Assembly (NCBI RefSeq): GCF_026151205.1
Contig: NC_087074.1
Location: 12,753,182 to 12,817,181 of the forward strand
Reading direction: 5' to 3'
Source of the DNA: Bolinopsis microptera
Lineage: Eukaryota; Ctenophora; Tentaculata; Lobata; Bolinopsidae
DNA: 64,000 bases
The notes under the pieces are model-generated. The model ran no database searches. It was not told where the DNA came from and saw only the letters and a program-made list of their open reading frames with translations. The translations under genes were made by a program, and so were the position numbers. Shown here one piece after another: positions 33,855 to 47,374 of this stretch (positions are counted from its first letter, which is position 1; every line of letters begins with the position of its first letter).

Positions 33855-34380
33855 TTAATTGACGATGTCAATTCACCGCAGCTCGGCGCGCGGCAAGGCA
33901 CAGTAGTATTAAGTATAGCGCATCTCGCCGATCTAGCGAGATGTCGCTGTGAGAAGCCTCATTGAGTGCGCGGCGCGGCACAGTAACGCATCGCGCTACA
34001 ACTGTTTCACTATAGTGGAGTTTTTTCTACGATACAGGGGAGCCGCGCACTCGACAAAAATATATAGCTACATTGTACATGTTTGTAGGTTTATAACCTA
34101 CCAGGACGCGCGCCGAGTTGGACTCGTCGACGGTCCTAACACCTAATATATGGAACAAATGTTTTACGAGTATCACCCGGCCGTTAACTACATGTTTAAC
34201 AATACCATCAAAAAGTGATGTTAAAAGGTATACATTGCATAAAAGCAATCGCTAAGTTCATGACAGAATGTCATATATTTTATATTTTATTTACTGGGCC
34301 GCGCTCAGCCTGTCATTTCGCCGAACGCGAATCTCTAATTCGGCGTAATATGAACATAATAGCCTGAGGTCCCCAGGTAA
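33855..34380. mobile_element. Degenerate relative of the hairpin-array element
   Basis: The block at 34083-34135 repeats 20460-20512 with two differences (GTAGGTT-TAT-AACCTAC and CGAGT-TGG-ACTCG hairpins kept). It is followed by similar GAGTATCACCC, GCTCAGCCTGTCA and GGTCCCCAGG landmarks. Upstream there is AATTGAC-GAT-GTCAATT (about 33857) and an 8-bp stem CATCTCGC/GCGAGATG (about 33921-33943). CGATACAGGGGAGCCGCGCAC (about 34031) echoes the hairpin stems at 19744-19796. Confidence 0.6.
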
Positions 34381-34576
34381 ATATCTTATATCTTATAATA
34401 ACTTTATGCAAACAAAATTGTTTCACTTGCATGGAACTCATACATCATATCTATGAAACAAAACATTTATCATATTAATTTTAACACATTTACAGAATAT
34501 AAAGATGTAAAACAATTCATAAACATATACTGCCTATTTGGTGTACGACTTTTTGTCCTTGACTGCTAGTTTAATT

Positions 34577-34607
34577 TTAAAAGTAAAGTAAAGTAAAGTA
34601 AAGTAAA
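34577..34607 (+). repeat. (AAAGT)n short microsatellite
   Basis: About six units of AAAGT within AT-rich non-coding DNA; nothing else is seen between 34381 and 35608 apart from unsupported frames. Confidence 0.8.
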
Positions 34608-35608
34608 AATTATGACATAACATCATCACACATGTCTACAAAGTATCAAATCACTATATAGACAAATATAAATATCTTACCACCAAAATTAATAAATTAT
34701 TAACTACAACTTTATTAAAAAAAATTTCAAATAAATTCAAAAAGCATCCCCAAAAAATAACCCTATTCATACTTCCCAGTGGAATAAAGATTTACAAATC
34801 GCTTTTTTGCCACAAAAGGGTGAAAATAAAGATAATCATTATGCTTCTCTTTATTACTAACATAGCTAGGTCCTTCAATTCTCCCTAATACTTCGTTTGA
34901 AACATTCCAAAAATGTGAATCATTAGAAATATCCTTAGAAATCATATCTTTCTTAAACCCTTCTAATTTAATCTTAAAAAGGACGGGTAACTAACGGGGA
35001 ATGTGCGTGCCTGAAAGCTTTTGCACACACACCGACATGCTAGTTCAGATGAGTTTTTAGAGACAAGGCTCATATTAGGACCAGAAGAAGATTGTTGGCA
35101 GACATTAGGGGTTCTGTTTATAGTTGGTGACGTTGGTGAGCCTTGGGCCTAGGCTGACTAATTACATGTAGTTGGTTAGGGATTTGTTCCTTGTAATCAA
35201 GTGTCACTGATCCATACTTTTATTACTAATGCAATGTGGCTCTACATTTTCGATTCATTTTATCATAATAACTGTACTGTAAATGTAATATTCGTGTTAA
35301 GTTTTAAATCAAAGTAAGACGAGTGTAAGTTGTAAGTGAAACCAGGAAGTTTTAATATTCTGACATGAGTGTATCTTTTGAATTCTGTGCTACATTTGAT
35401 GCTCTAACATGGTGGTTTTGATCATTCCAAATAGTTACAATTTTTTTCGTATTAGTAGACTTATACAATAGTATTATTCATCAATATCTGATGGCATTGA
35501 CATCAGTGCTGTCTCCATTGAGAGTTACCCTCCAATGGCCTTGTATGTGCTACCACTGTCAAAGTTGTGCACATCAATCTTTCGACAATTGTATTACAAA
35601 ATTTCAGC

Positions 35609-36625
35609 TTTTTGCAGTGGCACAACGTTGCATGTTGGCGCCCCCACCAAAAAAGCGCCCCATGTTGGCATCCCCTCCCCTTTTATCACCCCTCCCTAAG
35701 ATTAGACAAATTAGGTGATTTTAGAGGCTAAGCCAGGAGAATCTCTAAAAATGTGTTTCTAGAGCAAAACGCTCAGTTTTGCTCTAGTACGGTAGTAAAG
35801 TTTTTCAAAATTTTCCCACATTCAAACGACGATTCAAGAAAACAACAATTTCAAGAAATCAACAATTTTATTTAGTATCAATTAAAGCAGACAAAAATAT
35901 ATTTCATATATATAACTAGCAAGAACTTTAGATCAGATATCCTAGGGGACTTGGAGTAGCAAGAGATAGACTAGAAGGTATATACCTTTTACAAAGATAC
36001 GTCGAAAAGAATCCAGGGTGATACAGGATCAGGAGTGCAGACCATAAAGTTTACACACCCACCTTTGCCTCCTGAATTCTTGTCTGAATAGAAATTTATG
36101 CAAACTTGGTCGTTTATACTCCAAGTCCCTTTGTTAAAAGAAGTAATATTATTTGGCGCCCCCCCCCCCCCACAGCGGGGTCAGCGTGGCCCTTCATTAC
36201 GCCACTGGCTTTGAAAGTATAGATTCAACTCTACCTGAGCTTTTGCAGTGGCACAACGTTGCATGTTGGCGCCCCCACCAAAAAAAGCGCCCCATGTTGG
36301 CATCCCCTCCCCTTTTATCACCCCTCCCTAAGATTAGACAAATTAGGTGATTTTAGAGGCTAAGCCAGGAGAATCTCTAAAAAATGTGTTTCTAGACGAA
36401 ACGCTCAGTTTTGCTCTTGTACGGTAGTTCCCACATTCAAACGACGATTCAAGAAAACCCTCGAAAAGAATCCAGGGTGATACAGGATCGGAGAGTGCAG
36501 ACCATAAAGTTTACACACCCACCTTTGCCTCCTGAATTCTTGTCTGGATATAAATTTATGCAAACTTGTCCCTTCATTACGCCACTGGCTTTGAAAGTAT
36601 AGATTTAACTCTACCTGAGCTTTTA
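35609..36625 (+). repeat. Dispersed repeat family, two overlapping partial copies
   Basis: 35609-35790 recurs at 36238-36426 (starts CTTTTGCAGTGGCACAACGT, includes GGCGCCCCCACC, ends at a TTTTGCTCT). 36001-36108 recurs at 36460-36568 (AAAAGAATCCAGGGTGATAC). CATTACGCCACTGGCTTTGA occurs near 36195 and 36577. Copies differ by small indels. The GGCGCC-rich piece is related to the sequence at 47290-47670. Confidence 0.85.
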
Positions 36626-36928
36626 AACCGAAATAGTTCACCTTTCGTAATTACATGTTACTCTACAAACTTATTCATAGATTAGAATAAAATGCTAGGT
36701 TCAAAGAACCAGTAAAAATGTAACTAATTATGCTTTTCATTAATACTATGTATATAAGTTTTTAAAACGATCTCTACCAACATAATTATAATTAGTTCCC
36801 TCAATTCTTCCCAAACCTAACTTCCATCAAATTTCATAGGATATGAGGTCATCCTCACCAAGAATATTACACTCAGTTTCTCCGGTACATTTGCTTGACT
36901 GAGTTACAATAGAAAGATCACTGTAACA

Positions 36929-39900
36929 ATGCAGCCCAGCTCACACAAATCAGTTAACATTGTTTGTGGGGTTGACTTTTCCAGATTCTCCAAACATTTT
37001 CAATTTGTAAGTCTAGCTTCAAGTGTCTTGGGACTCTTCATCGTCTATGGTTATGTCCAGGTAAAGATTTAATCTTGAGTCCAGCACACGGTCCTTGATA
37101 TGATTTCATCTGAATGTATTTTTCGATTATTATGTCTTCAAAATTTTCAAACTGTGTGCTGGGTTAAATTGCATCTTTAATTGTTATAGACTCTGTGGTA
37201 TATACAAGATTTCTGTGCTGTTGTATTTTCAATCATAATTAATGCTATGTTGGATTTAGATTATTGCCTTGAGATTTTAACCGTTAACTAATTATGAAAA
37301 ATGTCCAATGTTTAAAAAATCATAATTACAATTTTGCTGATGAAATTGTGCACAGTGATAGCATAAATTATAATTCTATTTCAGGAGAAACTATTTCGCA
37401 TACCAGGATTCAGGAGCCATGGCTGGTATCTCTCATTCATCCAGTTTGTCTTTGTGTCCTTTTTATCTTTTATGGATTCAACTTTTATATCACGGTCTCC
37501 GAAGAGGAGGGAATTGTAAGTTGTTATAATTTCTCGATAAAACAATCTTCCCTTTTAAATTTAAAGACTCTGCTTGGTTATTCCCCCTGAAATCAAAAGA
37601 CCAAAAGCAACACATTCTTGATTTTACTAGGAGTAGCACTGCCACACAACCTGTAGGTCGAAACGAATCATTTTTATTACTTACTTGATACTTGATAAGG
37701 TCTCCTCAATCATTCGAGTGGCCTGCACCAAGGAATTGCCGCTTATGTCGTATCATCTCTCTCCAGTGCTTGCGATTTCCTGCCAACTCACGGACCTTAT
37801 CAAATACAATGTCTGAATCTCCTGTAAATTTTACTGCGTCTTCCAGGACACAGGTTCGCCAATTCTTTCTTGGCCGCCCACGTGATCTTCGGCCGTGAGC
37901 AGGTGTCCAGTCAAGTAGATACTTTGGTAGCCTGGTTTTTATTGATACTTTATATAGATTTTCAGCTGTCAATCTATTTTACTGCACTCTTTTGCAGGCT
38001 ATATACTTTTATATTTACTCAGTACTCATTTTGTCAACTTATTGAGTTTGACACCCTTTTCCATTTCAGGCCCCCTTATTATGAGTTTATGATCTTGTCT
38101 TGGATGACAGTAGGAACTATTGGACTGTCTACCGTCTCACTTGGTTTTCTCAACTTTCCTACGCAGGTATATCGCATTATTACTATAAGTACAGTTATTG
38201 GCAGTATCGAGATAGCCCGACCACTGTCCGCGGACAGTTGTCCGCAGACAACTGTCCACAAACACCTGTCTACCAGATAGACATGACCCTGACTTCGAGG
38301 ACCCTGACTTCGAGGACGAGCAGGGAACCAGGGACATAGATGCATTACACCCAGGACAGGACATGGAGCTCTTTAGGAGGTTTTTCTGGAATAGGAAGTC
38401 TCGAGCATTCTCTAGGGAGGCGGTGGGTCCATTAATTTCGTCCATTAGACAGAAGAGTACCATGTCAGGAATTGGAATAGTTGTTGTTGTTGATGATGGC
38501 AACTGATAATACTTCACCAAAAACGAACGACTTAAATACCACATTTTAATCGTAATCATTTATTTCATTGAGCAATCAATATTATTCGTAACTAATTATA
38601 TCCGAGATACCATACATACCATTCATATGATCTGGTAACCAATCAATTATTCACAAACACCTGTTGCTTGATTCAGGGGATACTGTTATTATACAGTAAT
38701 ATGATCTGGTAGACAGGTGTCTGCGGACAACTGTCCGCGGACAGTTGTCCGCGGACAGTGGTCGGGCTATCTCGATACTGCCCAGTTATTGTATACTATA
38801 CAGTATACATGATGCAAAATTTGAAAAGGTTTAATGATACATAAATTGTTTTCGTAAACTTACCGATTAAATACAGTGGCTTTAAAATAGAAATGTATGA
38901 GATATTGTTAACTAATTAATTACGTGTTTCAGGTTATATTCAAGTCTTGCAAGCTGATACCCGTGATGATTGGCGGTATACTCATATTAGGTAGGTTCAA
39001 AAGGCCATAAAGGTATTCGACCCAACCAAAAAAGGTTTGAATAGTATATTATCTCTCACGTGTATATGATATATCACGTCTATATTATCTATCACGTGTA
39101 TATTATCTCTCACTTGTATATCACGTCTATATTATCTATCACGTGTATATCACGTGTATATTATCTCTCACGTGTATATCACGTGTATATTATCTCTCAC
39201 GTGTATATCACGTGTATATTATCTATCACGTGTCAGAAAGAAATATGTCTTACCTCCCTAGTATCCAGAGTTATGGGTTTATAAAAAGGTAACAACTATT
39301 AATATTATGCCATTTTAGGGACTTAATATCAGTGAACATTGCTCAGTGAACATTGCTCGTAGTTGTAGTTTATTAAATTAGCAATAAACATCAGCAGTGC
39401 GAATGAAAACAGCTTTATTTGTTATTGCAAATTTTCTTAAAATATTGTCTTTTCTTGAACTATTATGCCTGTTTTGGGATTAGCAATTTTATTTTCTTTG
39501 CTCAACCATTCATTTACTTGGATTGACCACTACCGGACCAACTTTGACGATGGAGATTTGGAGAAGGTGCTCTCTTTGAGTGAATCTGCCGAGGGAATCA
39601 TGATACAACAATATTTTCTTCTCTTATGTTTTAATATGGTATTTTGAGATATCTTTTAGGATATCTTAGTTTTAGCGTAACGTTTAAGGGACGTAGAATT
39701 TAGTATATATTTTCGGGTGTATAATAACCAATGATCTTATTTGTTCTTATTGGGGGGTTACACATTTGAGTGTATCCGTTTTGATGGCAGCTCTAATGGC
39801 ATGATATGAGTGGTCCGCTCTTGTGCACCTGACTTACAGCCAGCCCTCTGATTGGTCCCTGTGACTACAGTTGAGAGCTTATTTACGAGAATGCGTGTCA

Positions 39901-42900
39901 CGTGGGGCGAGCAGATGCGTTGTACTGTCACGCAGTATGGAGTTGCAGTTTTTTGAGAGAATATCTGACGAACGAGAGGGACGAGCTCACTTCTTTTTCG
40001 TCGCCCCTTAAATTTAATCTTCTTCTTTTGATAGACATGTAGTTTGTCTATATTCGTATATTCGCGTCAAAAGCTTAGCGCAACAAAGAAGTTGTATCTT
40101 TCAGTTCATGTTGTATTTATGTTTCATTTGATAGTTTCTACTCCGTCATTAAACTTGTTTCTGAATTTATAACATTAGGTATGCCCTGCCGTTTCGTGCT
40201 ACATGACTAGAGCCAGACTAGCATATATACTAAACCCCAGAAACCCGGTTTTCTATACTTAGCTCAAATATCTATTTACTTCGATTGAACTTATAGTTAA
40301 TATTGTAATCTGGTGGATTCGTGTAGTGTTATTGAGTCTCATGATTTTATAGTTCTTTTATTCAAATTTCTGATTGTTTCTGAATAGACTCAGTGAAGAC
40401 AGATTCTAATGGAAATAAATAAGTGAATAACGTATCGACATTTCTACGTCATACTCATATTCTGAAATAGTATTAATTCAATTATAACGATCAATATGTA
40501 CATTAAAAATTTTACGACGAAATTTATTTCAAACAAAATATATAACTGTAAAATAGTTATCCACTGTAAAATAGTTTTTAACGAAATCAGAGCAAATATG
40601 AACATAAAACTGACAGAATTTATCAAATAGGGCTCATCTGAAAATTAACGAATAGCGTGACGTGTACAGGAGATGAAAGATTAAAAGAGATAAAAGAAAT
40701 TAACGGACAGCAGAGGAGTGAAATTTAAACGAAAATATTACTATTTACACGTCACTCAACTAATAACTGTGTTAGATTGTTCAACTCTGTTTTTTCGTTG
40801 AGAACTATGGTGGGTAAACATACAGACCACTCAAGTGCAGGTTCGACGAGCATTACCGTAGTGCGGCAAATCCAACAGCAAAATCTTACGAAGATAAGCC
40901 ACTAGCAAAGCACTACAGGGAAAGTCACCCTCAGCACACAGGCCCCCCAAAGCTAAGACTTCAAATCGTAGATAGAGGAACATCACTCATCAACAGAAAG
41001 ATTAAAGAAGCCCGATTTTTAGTTGAAAAGAAACCAACACTCAACGACAAAACAGAGTTAAACAATCTAACACAGTTTTTAGTTGAGTGACGTGTAAATA
41101 GTAATATTTTCGTTTAAATTTCACTCCTCTGCTGTCCATTAATTTCTTTTATCTCTTTTAATCTTTTATCTCCTGTACACGTCACGCTATTCGTTAATTT
41201 TCAGATGAGCCCTATTTGATAAATTCTGTCAGTTTTATGTTCATATTTGCTCTGGTTTCGTTAAAAATTATTTTACAGTGGATAACTATTTTACAGTTAT
41301 ATATATTTTGTTTGAAATAAATTTCGTCGTAAAATTTTAAATGTACATATTGATCGTTATAATTGAATTAATACTATTTCAGAATATGAGTATGACGTAG
41401 AAATGTCGATACGTTATTCAGCTATTTATTTCCATTAGAATCTGTCTTCACTGAGTCTATTCAGAAACAATCAGAAATTTGAATAAAAGAGTTAATATTG
41501 TAGTTATATGAAACATTCTATTGAATAGTAGGTTTCGTTTTTCGCTCTCTTAGATGGAACGATCATGGTAGATTACTATTATACTGAGGCATTCGCATGT
41601 AGCCGAAAAGTCGACAATTCATGATGTATTTTATTTTACAGTGAGTGGAGACTCTCTTTTCTTGCGCAATAATTTCGATCATTCTACTGAATAGCAGGAA
41701 ATTAAATAAAAAGCTAAAAAGAAGTCGCACTGCAAAACCATCCCTATCATACCCATTTAGGAGTGAGAAGTATTCTTTTGTTTATTACCAAACCATTTAA
41801 TTACTCATGGACAATATATTAAAGATACCATTGCTATTGTTGCCTTCCCCTCTGACCTCTCGTAATCAAATATTTATTTACTTGGATCGCCGTATGGGGT
41901 GGTATTAAACACCATCACTATTCTCTATTATCCCTTTCTCCTTTCTTACTCGTAGCTCAAATATTTATTTACTTATATCGCAGCGTTTGTGATGATTTTA
42001 CAGATGATACTGTTTGTTTGCTCAGTGACGGGGGAGACAGAGTCCCCTGTGCACACCGAATTCCCAACTGCCTCATCCCATAACAACCTTGTTTCTACGT
42101 CCACCCACCATTATCTCGTGGCCCAAATTCCTCAGGAGTGCCTAAAACACGTCAAAACAACTTTTGGCTCCGACATTGGCAAGATCGGAACTTTTAAAAC
42201 CAGTAGAGGATTATACGACTGCTGGATTTATTGCAAGTTCATGAGTAAATGTGTGGTTCTAACCTTCAACATTATGAATGGTGAATGTACACTTTACGAG
42301 GACTCCCACCAGGATATGAAAATGGAAGATCTGAGTGATATTTGCACCATGATAATACACGTACCAAAACAATGTGTCTATATCACGACAGCCACTACCG
42401 GACCAACAATGACGATGGAGAAGGTGGTCTCTTTAAGTGAATCTATCGAGGGAATCATGATACAACAATATGCTTCTTGTCTGAGTTATCATGGAGACAA
42501 AGATACGGGGAAAGAGGCCGAGACATATTCACTAACATGGAGACCTTGCCATGTTGCTGAATCATGGGTTTTCAAGAAGATTGGGTTGAAAGGGAATCAA
42601 TCCCTCTACCAAATCTCACCGAGCAGAAGATTCTCAGAGTTGTGTCTTGAAGCTGAAGCTGAAAATGAGATTGATGAGCATTTTGATATGTTTGTGAATT
42701 TAAAGAAATGTCTAAAAGTTAAATCCCAAAGAATGATCCTCTCTGAACAGCTGATTGTGGGTTTTGAAGACAAAACCACGTACAGTATTGAGTTAGCAGC
42801 ACAGCAGAATACCATTCTGTCTATTGGGAATACACAGTCACTCTCATCTATAGGCTTTCAAGATCCAAGTCAGCACGACGCTTTTACTTGTTCAACTTCT

Positions 42901-45900
42901 CAATTCCAAGTTGAGAACGGAGAGGTAATCAATGAGAAGGGGCTCCCATTTTTCCTCTCTGAGGCAACAATCACTATCAAGTGCAACAAGGGATTTGTAG
43001 TTAAAGGAGTTGGTTTAACCAACATTCAACAGATTCAATGTGCAAGAGATGCAATCTCAACAATGCCCTGTATATCGATCAAGGATAGAAAATTGATGTG
43101 GAAGGAGAAGTCGACCAGCCTAAGTGAAATTTGGCTCATTATAGTTGGATGCTTTCTTTTTGTTTCCGTGTGTTCCATAGTTGTGTTAGGTCTAGTTTTG
43201 CGAAGATCCTTCAGAGAGATGAACCTGCTGCAAAGAAAGGTTGAAAAAAGCGAGCTTACTGTACAAGATCCAAAAATTTCATATGAGTAAGACTTAAATG
43301 TGCATCTTCATTTTTGAAACAATGCTGAAGTGATTTATTAAATCCATACTTTTTGTCGATCTAATAATTTTAGCAGTTCTGTAGTTCTGTAATAAAATTT
43401 AATTAACCATGTACGTTTAAAGGGTTTATAATAGTATGCCGTTATATATAATACATTGTATAATATTATATAAATTATACATATATGTTCTGTTATGTTC
43501 TATTATGTTCTGTTATGTTCTGTTATGTTCTGTTATTTTCTGTTATTTTCTGTTATTTTCTGTTATTTTATGTTTTATTCAGTGTTTTCCATATTATAAA
43601 AGATACGCTGATGTCATAGAGCCGTCAGTTTAACAATCTCAAAATAATTCCCGCAAAGAATATAATTTGGCACTAAGTTCTTAAGTAGTGAGTCATGAGA
43701 TGTTCGTGGCATAGCTCAAAGTAATCGAGTTCACTGTCTTAAAAGTAATCACGACCTCATCACTTCATCAGTTAACTAATCAAATAATTCTCCTAATTAC
43801 CAAATAATGAGACGGGCATCCATGTTATTAAATTGGGTCTGATTGGGTCATTACTCGTCCTAATTAGACAGTGAATTAACAGTTAGACGCCTCATCAAGC
43901 AAACCAAGACCCTCACCCTAATTAGGATTTGTTCCTGGTTTCATTTCACATTGCGATCTTTTTATTTTGTTTGTTTCTTCTCGATTCGAGGATTTAGTTG
44001 CGCAGTTTTTTGTGGTTTTGTGACAGCCGTTGATGAGCTTGAAGAGGAAGCTGGCAGACTCAATTGAAGATACACCGTTAAGTTATGAAGTTGTTAAAAG
44101 CTGTTCTAACCCTAAACGTGGCTTTAAACTATGTCTTAGGAGATCTTTGACGGATACACGAGAGGTAATTCACAATAGCTTTTGCATCTTGACATTCTCC
44201 GGTTTCACTGTGCAGTTTTATTATTCTCGAAACTATCACCTTTTTAAGGTGTAATGCGCTTAGTCAATAAAGACACCGTGGTTGTTATAAAAAGGAGATG
44301 ATGAAGCAAACTTATTCAGGAACATAGGCATGACATAAAGAAGAATGGTCGGTGGGGATTGGGACCCACTTAAATCACCTTAACACAGTGCCCCTTAGTA
44401 ATCCATCCTGTCACTCAAATTATTTGTTATATAGTAGTGTTGAAAATATTTTGAATCTGATTATTCTATTCGCAGGAGAAACATTTCCATCGCTCAAAAA
44501 CAGCATCCCATATAACTCCCTCTAATCCCGATAACGCTGATTCAGCTACACCTTATCAGAAATCCATATCACTAAACCAACAACATCACCTTCCTGCTGT
44601 TTGTAAAGTGGCTCCGGTCCAAAGAAACACTCTAAAGAACTCTACACCCCTCTCGAGTGGTGGTGACACTTCTTTTGTCATGTCTCGAGATTACAACATG
44701 GAAAACTTAGAGACCAGACATGTGCCAACATCCCGAGTTGTGACTTCTGGTAAAACTATCCCAAATCTGAACCATTCAGTTCCGACTTCTGGTAAAACTA
44801 TCCCAAATCTGAAGAATTCAGTTTCGACTTCTATCTCAGGTAAAACTGTCCCAAATCTAAACAATTCCATTCCGACTTCACTTAAAACTGTCCCAAATCT
44901 GAAAAATTCAGTTGCGACTTCTGGAAAAACTATCCCAAAGAAAAACAATTCGGTTTGGACTTCAGGTAAAGTTCTCCAAAACCTAAATAATTCGATTCCG
45001 CTTTCCGGTAAAGGTGTCCCACATTTAAATCAGTCGGACAGGTCAACTTCCCTGTCCCCTTCTTCAACACTCGACATGAGCAGAGAAACAGTTACATCAT
45101 ACTCTCTACCTACCAAAGAGAATGTTTCACCAAACCATTTGTTGTTTCACTATCATTTGTGCGGATCAGTAGAGAAACCTTTATTTGAGTCAGACCCTTT
45201 GGTTCTGAAAAATTCTGTTGAATACCAGGAACTTTTACAAAAATACGTTGCACTGCTGGCCCAAAGGACCATTGCTATCAGAGACATTGATCGGCTAGAG
45301 AACCTGAGGTTGTCTGCTGTGAGGGATCCTATAAAGTTCATTGCAAAACTACAAAACGGAGATTTGTTATTCCCTTGCCGACAGAAAATGGTGGATCCTT
45401 AACATGTTTCAATAATGTTTGGAAAGTTATTAAAAAGTAATTATAAATAGCTTACTCTGTGTTCTTTAAATGGTTTCTGTTTAGTTAAACTAAGAATTTT
45501 GGTGACCTTACGAGACCTCAGGGAGAGAGAAACGTCCCTGAACCAGAAGATCAAGAAAAAATTGACTTGTAATTTTTCAAATTTCATATTTTATTATTGA
45601 TTTTCTCAAATATTGGGTTACGTAAGTTTTATTAAATTGTAAATTAAAGAAATGAAAAAAATCCCCAAATCCCAAATAATGTGGGGTACGAAATGCGGTG
45701 GTTTTTCGGCAAAAAATCCCATATTTTCGTTCCCAAATCATTTAGGTCACCGGAATTATGTCAAATATAAATACATTTCTCGTAAGGTAATCGTTTTTGT
45801 AAATTTTATATTAGCATGAACTTATCAAACAGCTCTGTTATTATATATTAATCAATCTTGTCCCACTATAAAACTGATCAAAATTATGGTACATACCTTA

Positions 45901-47327
45901 TAGTTGCATAAGTTTCACATGAATTGAAAAATACCGCATCTGGATTCTGGAAACCAAACTCGAAGTTATCAAGCATTTTGTGAATCTCGCTAACAAAATA
46001 GACTGGGTGCTTATGTGACACCGGGACACGACACCCTAATTGGGCAGCCTTAACGGTTCCCATAATTTCTAATGGGGTGGTTAACGGGGTGACCTTATCA
46101 CGTGATCAGATAAGCCAATCACCTGATCACACGTAATGAATAAACTCGTTATGCTTCGTATCTCGGCCATCTGAGAAGCTACAACTCTATTTTTTTCAGG
46201 AAGAACGTAATTTGAATGGCCGAACACAATTCAATAAAATTTAGCTCGATCCGACTATCCAACTATCAAATAAATGCAAAAATGAACCTTCATTTGAAAA
46301 AAATGAACTCGAATATTTTTCGATTTGGCAAATTCCTCGAACCAGTGGTGGTAGTAAGTCGTACCAGAAAGAATTATTTCAATTGGTCACTTAGTGCCCT
46401 GAGCTATTAAGTCAGCGTATGGGTACTGACTTTTGGCCCACCCTGTATATACGCAAAATGCTTACACAGAGTGTTTATATGTTTATATGTATATAAGTAA
46501 ATTGTACATATCGCTTCGAGATAATATTTCGTTTTCATGTCTACATCATTACCATCAATCTTTGTGGCTGAATACCATCATTACTGACTTGTTAATTTCA
46601 TAGCGAATGTCAACTAATGCCCATCATAACTACACAATGCAGTTACATAGTGAGCTCAACCCTGCTGATGACGTTTGTAATACACTTGAGCTTTAGATAA
46701 GCCCAGTATGGTATTTCTTGTGTAAGAAGTGCTTCCAACAGTCTGGCAAATGGAAATGTGTAATAAATCATCAAGATGGCGAAATCGAGTTATCTTTTAC
46801 TAGATTCTGGAGATTATAAATTAAATTTAGTGTCAGTTGTTGGTGTAACTTATTAGTCTTAGTTTTGCTCGAGGGCAGAAATCTTGAACTTCTCCAAATT
46901 GTGAACTTATAAAATTTTGGCAATCTACTTTGCTTTGGATAAACAATCATTCGAAATTGTATTTGACGCTATCAACCTTCATTATGTTATGTGAATATGA
47001 CGCTAATCTTAATCTTTGTTTGGAGAATAACCCCGATAATTTGCCAGGTAAAAAGTACACTATATACGACTACTGTTCAGTGTTCAGTATGTGCTTTGGA
47101 CTTATTTGGTTCTCCCTCGCTGATCAAACTGTTTCTCCAGAGTTTGAACCTAAAGGTTAGTTATTACATATTTGGGTTATAACTTTTAATTTTTTTAAAA
47201 GTGTCATGACACATTACCCAAACCACCGCTTCGGCGGGTAGTTGATGCACCATCACAAGCAAGAGCCACTTTGGTCTACTTGCTGTGAGGTGTCTCAGCC
47301 AGTGGCGTAACGAAAGGCCCCGCTGTG

Positions 47328-47374
<47 letters not shown>

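Noticed and set aside
45498-45765. Possible 265-bp MITE with GGTGACCT ends
   Set aside because: The matching ends are short and imperfect, and no target duplication is visible.
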